A stretch of DNA of 64,000 nt, taken from assembly GCF_001544275.1 (NCBI RefSeq), contig NZ_BCQE01000008.1, positions 92,717 to 156,716 on the forward strand, given 5' to 3'. A program made the position numbers and the translations under genes. Below the pieces are notes generated by a model, which worked only from the letters and a program-made list of their open reading frames with translations, was not told the origin of the DNA and searched no databases. Of this stretch, positions 1-8,907 are shown in pieces (position 1 is the stretch's first letter; every line of letters starts with the position of its first letter). This stretch comes from Enterococcus gallinarum NBRC 100675 (GTDB lineage: Bacteria; Bacillota; Bacilli; Lactobacillales; Enterococcaceae).

Positions 1-563
1 CTCTCAAAGCGATAAGGAGATTCTTGATGATTTTGTTCCGTGGCAAAAACATGAAGGGCTTTTTTGATACCGCTCACAAAATCGTCATTAAATTGATCTG
101 TTCTGCCAGTATTCTTATACAACAGGTACGCCAATTGAATCGGATAACACAAAGAATCGATCTCATATTTTCGTTCCCAGATCCAATCATTCATCTCTGT
201 CAAATCGCTTTGATGCCCGGCGCCATTTGCCGCTTCATTAAAGGCATTGGCATAAGGGTCGATATTGATATAAAAAAATTGCTTCTTGACTAATCCGCTG
301 ATCATTGCTGCCAGCTCTTCATCTTCTTTGGCAATTACTAAATAAGGCCGTACCTGCGCGGTTGAGTCTCGCAACCACATCGCCGGAATGTCCCCTGTCA
401 GTAGAAATGTTGTGCCATCTTCATGGCGTTTGACCGTTGTCAACAATGTGTTAGCAAAAGCAGCATTGAAGTTTTTTGCCCAATCCGCATGTTCACTTCC
501 GCAACGTTCGGTTATTTCCTGCATAAAGTTTGCAACTGAATTTGGTATTTCTTGATAAGCCAT
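1..563 (-). CDS. GH125 exo-alpha-mannosidase, 3' part beyond window
   Basis: The reading frame enters from the left edge, so only the first 187 residues are seen. The stretch MWLRDSTAQVRPYL (about residues 62-75) is the hallmark of glycoside hydrolase family 125, metal-independent exo-alpha-1,6-mannosidases. No signal peptide is visible at the N-terminus, so the enzyme should be cytoplasmic. The start is the ATG at 563, behind a weak AGGACGG ribosome site. It is divergent from a GntR/LacI-type regulator and a GH92 mannosidase, which fits intracellular breakdown of imported high-mannose glycan pieces. The family call is firm; the linkage is known for the family, not shown here. Confidence 0.88.
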   Translation of the reverse strand, partial: MAYQEIPNSVANFMQEITERCGSEHADWAKNFNAAFANTLLTTVKRHEDGTTFLLTGDIPAMWLRDSTAQVRPYLVIAKEDEELAAMISGLVKKQFFYINIDPYANAFNEAANGAGHQSDLTEMNDWIWERKYEIDSLCYPIQLAYLLYKNTGRTDQFNDDFVSGIKKALHVFATEQNHQESPYRFE

Positions 564-582
564 TTGGTCACCGTCCTAAATT

Positions 583-592
583 TGATATATCA
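583..592. promoter_or_regulatory. Putative operator palindrome TGATATATCA, copy 1
   Basis: This perfect 10-base palindrome lies just downstream of the -10 box of the GH125 promoter. An identical copy is at 691-700 before the regulator gene. Identical palindromes on both arms of a divergent promoter region suggest binding sites of the regulator encoded next door. No binding data; this is inference. Confidence 0.55.
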
Positions 593-604
593 TTTCACGA
601 ATTC

Positions 605-633
605 AGTATAACGATGTTTCTTAGCATTGTCTA
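605..633 (-). promoter_or_regulatory. Promoter of the GH125 gene
   Basis: On the minus strand a -35 TAGACA (628-633), a 17-base spacer and a -10 TATACT (605-610) are seen. Transcription would begin near 598, so operator copy 1 overlaps the first transcribed bases. Confidence 0.6.
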
Positions 634-690
634 GTACAATTTGACAGAACTCTATTTTCAATTTTGAACGAATATGCTATCCTGTAAATA

Positions 691-700
691 TGATATATCA
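691..700. promoter_or_regulatory. Putative operator palindrome TGATATATCA, copy 2
   Basis: Same 10-base palindrome as at 583-592. It overlaps a possible -10 (TATGAT, 689-694) of the regulator gene and sits directly before its AAGGAG ribosome site, so binding would be autoregulatory. Confidence 0.55.
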
Positions 701-718
701 AAAGAAGGAGATCAACTC

Positions 719-1789
719 ATGAAAGAACCATTATACAAAAAAATTTATCACGAATTGTATGAGCAGATTCAAAGCGGTGAGTTAGCTCCGGAAAGCCGTG
801 TCCCTACTGAAAAGGAATTGTCAGAGAAATACCAAGTGAGTCGCATCACCTCCAAGCGAGCCTTAACTGAATTGGAACAAAATCAGCTGATCTATCGTAT
901 TCAAGGAAGTGGCAGTTTTGTTCGTAGACCGATCCAACCACAATCAAAGGGGAAAGTGCTGTTTATTTTACCCTTCGCGAATGACCTTTCCCTTGGCAAT
1001 TTTACGGAAGGCATCTATCCAGTCATGCAGGAACAGGGATTCGAATTGATGCTGACACCTGTTGATTATCTGGAGCAAACCACGGCCGAAGCTTTGACCG
1101 AAGAATTTGACGGAATGATCTACTATGCTAGCAACACGAATTCAAATTATGATCTGCTTTTCGAACTGGCTTCACAAGGGTTCCCTGTTGTCACACTTGA
1201 TAAAGCACTGCATGAGTTCTCATTCCCAGCTGTTTTGGCAGACAACTTTGAAGGAGGACAGTTAGCGACTGAACATCTTTTGGCACAAGGTCATCAACGC
1301 ATTGGCTATATTTTTGGTGAGCGTCATCATCCACAGTCTGTCCGCCAACGTTATCTAGGCTATGTGGATCAATTAAAAAAGCAACAGTCGTCTTTTCGAA
1401 CAAAACTTGATGATCCTCAGGCACTTTTGTCATCAGCTGTTAGTTATATTCAAGAGAATCAGTTGACTGGGGCTGTCTGCGAGAATGATCTTGTCGCCAT
1501 CGAATTGATGCGCCAATTGAAACAAGTTGGGGTTCAGGTTCCAAAAGAGTTTGCTGTGATCGGCTTCGATGACATTCAAGCCGCTGCATTGGTGGATCCA
1601 CCTCTCAGCACTGTAAAACAAAATTTTGCCGAGTTGGGTCGTTTGGCTGGTACAAAATTAGTACAGTTGATTCAGTCAAATACTGCCGACTTGTCTACGC
1701 TCGCCAAAGAAGATGAGTTTGCAACAGCGAATCAGAAAGTCGCAGTCACTTTAGTTGTCAGAAATTCAACAATTGACCAAAAACAATGA
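719..1789 (+). CDS. GntR-LacI chimeric transcription regulator (AraR-like architecture)
   Basis: The 356-residue protein has a GntR-type winged helix-turn-helix at about residues 1-70 (PTEKELSEKYQVSRITSKRALTEL) joined to a LacI/GalR-type periplasmic-binding-like sensor domain, with the typical C-terminal GFDDIQAA and PPLSTV motifs. This two-part layout is that of AraR-type repressors that respond to a sugar. The start at 719 is chosen because AAGAAGGAG lies 8-10 bases upstream; an upstream in-frame ATG at 674 lacks a ribosome site. It is followed after 18 bases by the GH92 gene and is divergent from GH125, so it probably controls both mannosidases through the TGATATATCA palindromes. Confidence 0.85.
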   Translation: MKEPLYKKIYHELYEQIQSGELAPESRVPTEKELSEKYQVSRITSKRALTELEQNQLIYRIQGSGSFVRRPIQPQSKGKVLFILPFANDLSLGNFTEGIYPVMQEQGFELMLTPVDYLEQTTAEALTEEFDGMIYYASNTNSNYDLLFELASQGFPVVTLDKALHEFSFPAVLADNFEGGQLATEHLLAQGHQRIGYIFGERHHPQSVRQRYLGYVDQLKKQQSSFRTKLDDPQALLSSAVSYIQENQLTGAVCENDLVAIELMRQLKQVGVQVPKEFAVIGFDDIQAAALVDPPLSTVKQNFAELGRLAGTKLVQLIQSNTADLSTLAKEDEFATANQKVAVTLVVRNSTIDQKQ

Positions 1790-1807
1790 CATAAAGGAGC
1801 AAACAAA

Positions 1808-3976
1808 ATGAAAGTAACAATGATCGATACGAGGCATGGGACAGATAATCAATACAGCTTTTCTCACGGCAACTGTCTCCCTTATACAGGGGTTCCGTTT
1901 GGCATGAACTATTTTGCCCCTCAAACAAGCGACCAACGAGGAAGTTGGTGGTTCCATCCTGAAGACCGTACGTTTCAAGGATTTCGACTGACCCATCAGC
2001 CAAGCCCCTGGATGGGCGATTTTAGTCACCTTACTTTTTTGCCTATTAATGGGAAGCTATCAGAAAATACACTCTTCCATGCCCAAAGTTCCTATCGTCC
2101 AGAAGAAAGTGTCTTCAATCCAGCTTGTTTACAAGTGAAAAGCCAACGCTACCAACTCACTACAACATTGATCCCAAGCATGTACGGAGGCATTCTGGCT
2201 CTAGATGGCGCAGTGACTGATCCCGGCTTAGGAATTTCTTTGCCTGGGCGCTATCAGCTGCAGCAAGTCGACGAACAGACCGTCAAAGGACAGGTCATCA
2301 ATTACTCCGGATGTGAAGACAACGACTTTGCTTTTCACTTCATCTTGCGTTTTGAAACAGCTGTTCATGCGATTGAAGGGGAATTATCAGGAGAAAATGG
2401 CTTTGTGGTGATTCGTTTTGAAGAAAAAAATCAGCAAACGATCCGTTTTGGGACATCTTTTTTAAGTTCTCAGCAAGCCTTTCTGAATCTCAGCCGTGAG
2501 TTGGATCAAACAACAGCCGACTACTTATCTAATGCTCAACAATCATGGGAAAACTACTTGAATCGAATAGATATCAAGCACCACGATCCAAAACAAGTTT
2601 CAACTTTTTATCATAATTTTTATCGGTTGTTTTTATTCCCACAGACTTTTTATGAACGAGATCAATCTGGTCAAAAAATCCATTACGATACACTTGCCAA
2701 GACCATCAAACCAGGACCGCTTTATACAAACAATGGTTTCTGGGATACTTACAAAACAGTCTACCCACTCTTTTCTCTGATTGCGGTCGAGCAGCTAGAA
2801 GATATGTTGGAAGGATTTTTGAACAGTTTTAAAGAAAGCGGATTCTTGCCAAAATGGTTATCTCCTGATGAGCGAGGGCTGATGCCAGGTACATTGATCG
2901 ATGCTGTGATCGCTGATGCCTGCGTCAAAGGGATTCGACCTGACTTGATGCCAGAGTTCTTAACAGCTATGAAGAAAGCAGCCACCATTCAGAGCCCAAA
3001 TCCAAATTACGGTCGGCAAGGAACTGCCGATTACTTGAAATACGGCTATGTTCCTAGTGAATACCATGAATCTGTCAATCATACCCTTGATTATTGTTAC
3101 AGTGATTTTTGTATTGCCCAGGTGGCAAGTTATCTTGCTAACCCTGAAGCAAGCCACTATCAGCAGCAAGCAAAAAACTATTTAGCGATCTTTGATGCAG
3201 AAACAGGCTTTATGCGAGCAAAAGACAAAGCCGGTGATTTTCGGACAGATTTTGATCCCTATCGCTGGGGTCGTGATTATGCAGAAGGCAGTGCATGGCA
3301 AAGTAGCTTTGCTGTGTTCCATGATTTTGCTGGCTTGATCGCAGCTCATGGCGGCAAACAATCCTTTGAACAAAAACTGGTGGATTTATGCAATCAAGCT
3401 CCCCGATATACTACCGAGGGCTACGGTTTTGAGATTCATGAAATGAGTGAGATGGCGGCTTTGGATTTTGGTCAGTTAGCTATCTCGAATCAGCCTAGTT
3501 TCCACTATCCTTATCTCTTTAGTTACATTGGCAAACCAGAAATGGCACAACCATTGATTAAACAATTGCTGACCCAATGTTTCGATGATTCTCCAAAAGG
3601 GTATCCTGGAGATGAGGACAATGGCAGCATGTCCGGTTGGTATGTTTTTAACGCATTAGGTTTCTATCCTGTCACTCCTGGTACCGGCGAATACGTTTTG
3701 GGGATGCCTTTGCTTGACGAAGCAACACTCTTTTTGTCGAATGGAAAAGAACTTAAAATCCACAGCACGCCAAATCAGCCGCAGCAGCAATTTATCGACA
3801 ATGTCACTATAAATGGTAAACATCACTCTCGGTTGTTCTTTACTCATGATGAACTGATCGCTGGTACGACGATCCGCTATACTTTAGGCATCGTTCCCCG
3901 CAGTAAGACTTGGTCAGCGGAAGCTTATCCTTATAGTCTGTCGCATAGTCAAGAGCCGAATGAAGACCATAATTAA
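1808..3976 (+). CDS. GH92 alpha-1,2-type mannosidase
   Basis: The 722-residue protein matches the GH92 family: the N-terminal beta-sandwich begins with DTRHGTDNQYSFSHGNCLPYTG-like sequence, and the (alpha/alpha)6 domain carries GYPGDEDNGSMSGWYVFNALGFYPV and PGTGEYVLGMP near residues 598-640. GH92 enzymes are calcium-dependent exo-alpha-mannosidases acting on N-glycan mannose. No signal peptide is seen, so it should work in the cytoplasm. The start has an AAGGAG ribosome site 8 bases upstream, and the gene lies 18 bases after the regulator, so they are probably one transcript. GH92 and GH125 act one after the other in other glycan-degrading Firmicutes. The exact linkage specificity cannot be read from sequence. 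Confidence 0.92.
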   Translation: MKVTMIDTRHGTDNQYSFSHGNCLPYTGVPFGMNYFAPQTSDQRGSWWFHPEDRTFQGFRLTHQPSPWMGDFSHLTFLPINGKLSENTLFHAQSSYRPEESVFNPACLQVKSQRYQLTTTLIPSMYGGILALDGAVTDPGLGISLPGRYQLQQVDEQTVKGQVINYSGCEDNDFAFHFILRFETAVHAIEGELSGENGFVVIRFEEKNQQTIRFGTSFLSSQQAFLNLSRELDQTTADYLSNAQQSWENYLNRIDIKHHDPKQVSTFYHNFYRLFLFPQTFYERDQSGQKIHYDTLAKTIKPGPLYTNNGFWDTYKTVYPLFSLIAVEQLEDMLEGFLNSFKESGFLPKWLSPDERGLMPGTLIDAVIADACVKGIRPDLMPEFLTAMKKAATIQSPNPNYGRQGTADYLKYGYVPSEYHESVNHTLDYCYSDFCIAQVASYLANPEASHYQQQAKNYLAIFDAETGFMRAKDKAGDFRTDFDPYRWGRDYAEGSAWQSSFAVFHDFAGLIAAHGGKQSFEQKLVDLCNQAPRYTTEGYGFEIHEMSEMAALDFGQLAISNQPSFHYPYLFSYIGKPEMAQPLIKQLLTQCFDDSPKGYPGDEDNGSMSGWYVFNALGFYPVTPGTGEYVLGMPLLDEATLFLSNGKELKIHSTPNQPQQQFIDNVTINGKHHSRLFFTHDELIAGTTIRYTLGIVPRSKTWSAEAYPYSLSHSQEPNEDHN

Positions 3977-4000
3977 AATCGGTAGGTACCTTTTTTAAAG

Positions 4001-4208
4001 AACGAGCAATACCGAAAGAAAAAAAAGGCTGCGACATAAGGATCAACCAAACTAAACTATCTGAATGACAGTAATTGAGTTGCGCGAGGTATTTCCCACT
4101 TGTGGAGATACCCTGCTGACCGCAGGGGCAATTACAACAACCTTCAGATAGTTAGTTTGTTGAAGAACTTATGTTGCAGATCTTTTTTTTGCTGGTTGCT
4201 CTTTTGCA
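4001..4208. repeat. Dispersed palindromic element, type A, in a convergent junction
   Basis: About 170-200 bases form nested inverted repeats: GAGCAA/TTGCTC outside, GCTGCGACATAAG against CTTATGTTGCAG, and ACTATCTGA against TCAGATAGT inside. T-runs flank it, so it can terminate transcription from both sides (GH92 and the HAD gene converge here). Its GACATAAG ends are shared with the elements at 16918, 28204 and 55549, which suggests one repeat family with variable cores. No open reading frame is inside. Confidence 0.75.
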
Positions 4209-4241
4209 GCTATCAATCAATGAACCGATAGCCTAAATCGA

Positions 4242-5057
4242 TTAGATCAAATGCTTAGATTCCTGTAACGCCAAAATCAGTTCAATGGTTCGCAGCACAC
4301 CATTTTCATCATTGGAGCGGGTCACAAAAGCTGCAGCTTCCTTGATTTCCTCAAAAGCATTTTTCATTGCAAAGCTGTAAGTGCCAGCAGCCATTAATTC
4401 GCTGTCATTCAATCCATCCCCAAAGACCATCGTTTCTTCGGGACTCACTGCCAGCAAATCCTGTAATTGGGCTACTGTTGTCCCTTTATGGACACCTTGA
4501 TTAGTGATATCGATCCACGCAGCTTCTGAAGCAACGATGTAGGCATCTGCTGCAAAAGAAGACAGCTGCTTGACGCTATCGAAACAACGTAACTTAGGAT
4601 CATATACCGTCACTTTCACGAAGTCTTCTTGGATCTCACTATAACTGGTGACCGTTTTGACGACACGATAAGAACCTCGAACCCGGGCTGCATTTTCTTC
4701 CGTTGTCGTTTCCTTGATATAAGCAGCTGTTGGGGTACAGGCAATGATCACGTGGTCATCTGCTATTTTTTCTAATCGTTGGATCAAACGCTGCCCTAAT
4801 GCATTTGGGAGTAAGGATTCAAAAACATAGTCTCCTTGATGTTTGATTCGTGTGGCACTATCCCCTAATATCCAGATTTTCGCTGCTTGATCCCCAAACA
4901 GTTCTTCTACACGCTCGCACTGCTTGCCAGTACAAGCAGCAAAGGCTATCCCTCTTTGTTCCATCATCTGGCTGACTTTATCAAAATAGGTTCGATCAAA
5001 AGCCCCCTGGCTATTTAAAAATGTTCCATCTAAATCTGTAATGATCAGTTTGATCAT
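4242..5057 (-). CDS. Cof-type HAD-superfamily sugar phosphatase
   Basis: The 271-residue protein starts with the HAD motif I DLDGTFLN (catalytic Asp pair), and near residue 210 carries the motif IV sequence FGDGLNDSEL. The insertion between them fits the C2-cap Cof/YidA/SupH group, which removes phosphate from small sugar phosphates or FMN-like compounds. The ATG at 5057 is preferred because GAAGG lies about 11 bases upstream; the ATG at 5069 sits directly on that site. It is divergent from a ROK-type regulator with 166 bases between, containing an AT-rich palindrome (TTAATTAA). The substrate is unknown. Confidence 0.88.
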   Translation of the reverse strand: MIKLIITDLDGTFLNSQGAFDRTYFDKVSQMMEQRGIAFAACTGKQCERVEELFGDQAAKIWILGDSATRIKHQGDYVFESLLPNALGQRLIQRLEKIADDHVIIACTPTAAYIKETTTEENAARVRGSYRVVKTVTSYSEIQEDFVKVTVYDPKLRCFDSVKQLSSFAADAYIVASEAAWIDITNQGVHKGTTVAQLQDLLAVSPEETMVFGDGLNDSELMAAGTYSFAMKNAFEEIKEAAAFVTRSNDENGVLRTIELILALQESKHLI

Positions 5058-5223
5058 CTCATTCCACATCCTTCGCCGCGTCGCTGCCGCCCTATTTATT
5101 TAACTACCTTAATTAAGTATACTTATTTAACTGAAAACCGTCAATTGCTTTAGGAACTTTCTTTACATTGCTGCGCTTCATCGCTATACTTAATAAACTA
5201 GGTTCACTAAAGGAGGCAATGTC

Positions 5224-6219
5224 ATGTCTGCCAATAAAAACTTGATTCGCCACCAGAATATTCAAGTCGTCTTAAAAGAATTGTTTCAAAAAGGGACCTC
5301 TTTTGCATCCGATCTGGTAAAAGAGACCGGCATCAGTATGGTGACGATCAATTCTTTATTAAAAGATCTTGTTTCAGAGGGAATGGTAACGAAAGGCGAG
5401 CTCGTTCAAAGAGAGATTGGGCGCCCAGCTATCGAATATTGCTTTAACTATAAGTACTCAAAATCATTGTTGCTCGCTTTGATAGAAGTAAATCGTCAAT
5501 TGGAGTTGAGAAGCTACCTCATCGATTTAAAAGGAACGATCTTAGCTACGCAGCACCAAGCTTTTCCCGAGATCACACCGACAGCCTTTCAGAGTCTTGC
5601 CCGACAATCCATCGAAGCTTTCGCTGATGTCGAACAGATCGCTGTGCTGTTGCCAGGAAAAATCAGTGAGGGTGTCGTGACTTCCAGCTGGTATGAAAAG
5701 TTTGATGGATGGGATCTTGACCAGTTATTCAAGGAGATCACGCCTATTCCTTGCTTTTATCAAAATGATGCCCATTTACTGACCGTTGGCCACTGTATTG
5801 CCAAGCAGATTTCTCTCTCGGAAAACATCGTAGGTATTTATAATCCCGAAAACAGTATGCCTGGGATTACGTTGATCTTCAATGCTTCCTTGTTAGAAGG
5901 CCAAAATGCGCTTGCTGGAGAAGCAAAATACTTACCAGGCTTTATCGACAAAGGTGCACCAAAAAGTACTCAAGAATTGGTGGCCCGCTTATCTGCTTTA
6001 GTGCCTTTTTATAATGCTGCTTTTGCTCCTGATCGCTTTGTTTTTGCCAGTACAGCAGCAATAGAAGAAGACTTGCTAACGGCTATCACTCACGACCCTT
6101 TAATTACCAAACAACCGAATCATCCTGTATATACCTTTGTTCACGACTTCGATCAAGCCATGATCTTGGGTATGCACTGGCTGCTTTTCCGCAATACCCC
6201 CTATGATCTATCTTACTAA
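5224..6219 (+). CDS. ROK-family transcription regulator, kinase domain degenerate
   Basis: The 331-residue protein has an N-terminal winged helix (about residues 8-75, ASDLVKETGISMVTINSLLKDL) followed by a ROK/NagC-type domain, with QNDAH near residue 182 in place of the usual ENDA and a LIFNASLLEGQNALAGE segment. The cysteine-rich zinc motif CxCGxxGC that normally follows is missing, so this looks like a regulator with no kinase activity. An AAAGGAGG ribosome site lies before the ATG. It probably controls the divergent HAD phosphatase and perhaps sugar genes elsewhere. The effector is unknown. Confidence 0.8.
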   Translation: MSANKNLIRHQNIQVVLKELFQKGTSFASDLVKETGISMVTINSLLKDLVSEGMVTKGELVQREIGRPAIEYCFNYKYSKSLLLALIEVNRQLELRSYLIDLKGTILATQHQAFPEITPTAFQSLARQSIEAFADVEQIAVLLPGKISEGVVTSSWYEKFDGWDLDQLFKEITPIPCFYQNDAHLLTVGHCIAKQISLSENIVGIYNPENSMPGITLIFNASLLEGQNALAGEAKYLPGFIDKGAPKSTQELVARLSALVPFYNAAFAPDRFVFASTAAIEEDLLTAITHDPLITKQPNHPVYTFVHDFDQAMILGMHWLLFRNTPYDLSY

Positions 6220-6250
6220 ACCTTTCCGTTGGGCATTGGGATTTGCGTCA

Positions 6251-6326
6251 AAAAAACGAACGAGTAGATCCCTCCTTTTTACAGGTGAAAAGTTACGCCA
6301 AATCAAGGGATCACCGTTCGATTTTT
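6251..6326. terminator. Bidirectional terminator-like hairpin
   Basis: CGAACG...GATCCCT pairs with AGGGATC...CGTTCG around a loop of about 32 bases. T-runs follow on both strands, between the convergent ROK regulator and VOC genes. Confidence 0.6.
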
Positions 6327-6328
6327 GT

Positions 6329-6709
6329 TTACGCAACAGTAATTTCGATCAAATTCCCTTCAGGATCTTGAATCACCGCTTCATAATAACCATCTCCTGT
6401 TGTGCGGGGACCGCTCAGTAGAGGAAAGCCATCTGAGACAAAACGTTGCGCATAAGCATCCACTTCCGCTTGACTTTTCAGAGCCATCGCTAAGTGCGTG
6501 TAACCCAGTGTATCTGTTCCACCAGGGTGAAGATGCTGCTTTGTCGTTAATTCGATACGACTGCCAGAATCAAAACGCAAAAAATAAGATTGAAACCCAG
6601 TCTTGGTGTTGTGATATTTTTCAGAACGTTGGGCACCAAAATAAGTTTCATAAAATTCGGCCATTTTTTCTAGATCACGAACCCAAATGGCAATGTGTTC
6701 CACAAACAT
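6329..6709 (-). CDS. VOC-superfamily (glyoxalase/bleomycin-resistance fold) protein
   Basis: This 126-residue protein has the two beta-alpha-beta-beta-beta modules of the vicinal oxygen chelate fold. The four expected metal ligands can be placed at His5 (VEHIAI), Glu53 (RIEL), His72 (GYTHLAM) and Glu122 (NLIEITV), as in glyoxalase I and related metalloenzymes. It is a lone gene with a GAGGG ribosome site 5 bases before the ATG. The pattern is compatible with a lactoylglutathione lyase-like enzyme, but substrate and reaction cannot be decided because the superfamily is very diverse. Confidence 0.85.
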   Translation of the reverse strand: MFVEHIAIWVRDLEKMAEFYETYFGAQRSEKYHNTKTGFQSYFLRFDSGSRIELTTKQHLHPGGTDTLGYTHLAMALKSQAEVDAYAQRFVSDGFPLLSGPRTTGDGYYEAVIQDPEGNLIEITVA

Positions 6710-7001
6710 CGTATCCCTCTTTTCGCTTTTTTATGAAAAGAATCCACTTTACTTGTCCTTTGATCATACACATCCAGATTCTTCTCTTATTCATTGTATC
6801 GAAGTTTCTTCTTTCCAGCAATTTTATTCCTATCACAGAGCAATCCTCTTTCTTCTTATTTCCTCTTATTTTTAGCCATTACTTGAATGGTTTTTCTGAA
6901 ACCAGTCGCAATAGTTGCAGTTCCTCAAAAATTTCTCTAAAGTGAAAGAAAATAAGTCATCGATCAAAAAAGATTCTCCAGTTTGCGAAGGAGGAATGAA
7001 A

Positions 7002-8849
7002 ATGAACATCGCAATCATCGGTGCCGGACCGCGAGGATTGTCCCTATGTGAAAGGTTGATTGCTCAAGCAAGTATCAATCAGCAGTCCCTATCCCTCACA
7101 TTGATTGATCCCTATCCCCCTGGAGGCGCTATTTGGCAAACGAATCAACCGCAAAGTTTGCTACTCAATTCTGTGACCAGTCAAGTTACCCTTTTTACTG
7201 ACGAAACGCTAGAAACTGGTGGCCCGATCACCCCCGGTCCCAGTCTTTACGAATGGGCAAAAAAAGACGGTAGGAATTTTGCTAGAAAAAATCAGCCCTC
7301 ACTGGTACCAGAAATTGACAACTTAGATCCTGACGGTCATTGTTCTCGCGCAATATACGGGTTGTATCAGAAATGGTTTTATCAGCAATTGATTGAAACA
7401 TTGCCCCCATTCATCACATTCACGTATTTGCAGGAAAACGCCATTGGCCTAATACCGAAACAAACGCACTATTTACTAAAAACAGACAGGCATTCTCTTC
7501 AATCGGACCGAGTGATTCTGGCAGTCGGGCATCATCAAGTCTCGCTCACTGAAGAAGAAGATCGATTAAACGAATTCGCCCGCCAGAAAGGCTTTTTGTA
7601 TTCTCCGCCTCAGAATGCAGCGGATGTCGATTTTAATAAAGTTAAAGGCGGAGAACCTGTCATTCTTCGAGGTCTAGGATTGGCGTTCTTTGATTATGTC
7701 ACTCGTTTGACTACTGATCGCGGCGGGGTCTTTATTGGTACTGATTGCCTTCGCTACATTCCTTCGGGCAATGAACCAACAATCATTGCCGGATCAGGAA
7801 GAGGTTTGCCATACCACGCACGAGGAGCCAATCAGAAGCAGCCAACAGAACAGATTCTGCCTCGCTTCTTGACAACGGAACGACTCCGCTCTTGGCAAGC
7901 GAAAGGGCAAGATCAGTCCACTGAGTTTTTCTTTTATTTGCAAAAAGAAATGGAACTTGTTTATTATCAACGCTGGCTGTCTCAAGGTGATCAAGAGGCT
8001 TTTCAAGCGGCTTTTACTGAACAGTTTGTCCGCCAAAATGGAGCCACCGATGTTTTGACAGACTTCCAAATTCCTCGCCAAAATTGGTTGGACTGGCGCT
8101 ATATCTTAGATCCTTACGAAAGAAAAGAGAGCCAATCGGTTCGCGACTTTCTGTTAACCTATCTTACTTGGGATGTTACAGAAGCGGCCAAAGGAAATTT
8201 AACTAGTCCGATTAGCAGTATGTTTGAATTATTAAAGGATTTGCGTGATCCCTTGCGCTTTATGCTTGATCAACAATTGTTTTCGCCAAAAGCATTGAAA
8301 GAAAAATTCTGGCAGTCATTCGTTCCTTTGAACGCATTTTTATCGATTGGTCCCCCACTTCAGCGTATTCGGGAATTGATCGCACTGATCGAAGCAGATA
8401 TCGTCACGATTCTTGGTCCAAAGATGACAGTAGAAGAAAGCGACACCTTTGTGGCCTATTCAACAAACTATCCCCAACAACGATATCCCGCTAAACAGGT
8501 ATTGGAAGCTCGGATTCAATCGACGGATATTCGTCGTACCGCTAATCCATTGTTAAGACAATTACTAGCTGATGGCATTGCCAGTCCTCATAAGTTATAC
8601 CTTCCTAAGGAGGCTCCGTTTTACACAGGTGCCATTGCGATCGATCCGGCCACAAGCCAGTTGCTTGATCCAAATGATCAGATCCAAGAGGGACTTTACT
8701 GTTTTGGTATCCCAACAGAAGGCATTCACTGGCTAACCGCCGCCACAGCACAACCGGGAACAAATGCTTTTAATTTACGTCAAGCAGATCAGATTGCTGC
8801 CCATTGCTTGACTAGTTCTCTGCTTGGGGATAGGAGCTGCCTTCAATAA
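7002..8849 (+). CDS. Large FAD/NAD(P)-binding oxidoreductase-like protein
   Basis: The 615-residue protein begins with a Rossmann dinucleotide motif, GAGPRGLS (residues 7-14), and contains a second conserved block VILAVGHHQVS near residue 165. This resembles the FAD-NAD(P)-binding proteins (NAD_binding_9 type) found in Lactobacillales; their reaction is not known. The C-terminus has PFYTGAIAIDPATSQLLD and GIPTEG motifs typical of the group. The start at 7002 is chosen because GAAGGAGG ends 7 bases upstream; the ATG at 6996 touches it. It is followed after 58 bases by moxR, but a promoter-like AT-rich gap suggests separate transcription. It has no signal peptide and is probably cytoplasmic. 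Confidence 0.75.
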   Translation: MNIAIIGAGPRGLSLCERLIAQASINQQSLSLTLIDPYPPGGAIWQTNQPQSLLLNSVTSQVTLFTDETLETGGPITPGPSLYEWAKKDGRNFARKNQPSLVPEIDNLDPDGHCSRAIYGLYQKWFYQQLIETLPPFITFTYLQENAIGLIPKQTHYLLKTDRHSLQSDRVILAVGHHQVSLTEEEDRLNEFARQKGFLYSPPQNAADVDFNKVKGGEPVILRGLGLAFFDYVTRLTTDRGGVFIGTDCLRYIPSGNEPTIIAGSGRGLPYHARGANQKQPTEQILPRFLTTERLRSWQAKGQDQSTEFFFYLQKEMELVYYQRWLSQGDQEAFQAAFTEQFVRQNGATDVLTDFQIPRQNWLDWRYILDPYERKESQSVRDFLLTYLTWDVTEAAKGNLTSPISSMFELLKDLRDPLRFMLDQQLFSPKALKEKFWQSFVPLNAFLSIGPPLQRIRELIALIEADIVTILGPKMTVEESDTFVAYSTNYPQQRYPAKQVLEARIQSTDIRRTANPLLRQLLADGIASPHKLYLPKEAPFYTGAIAIDPATSQLLDPNDQIQEGLYCFGIPTEGIHWLTAATAQPGTNAFNLRQADQIAAHCLTSSLLGDRSCLQ

Positions 8850-8907
8850 ATTGCGATTGCAAATAAAAACCGATACAATAAAAGAAAAGGCTCAAGGAGG
8901 TTGAAAA

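Noticed and set aside
6400..6945. A 181-residue open frame on the plus strand
   Set aside because: It runs opposite the VOC gene into the next promoter region, with no ribosome site and no family resemblance.
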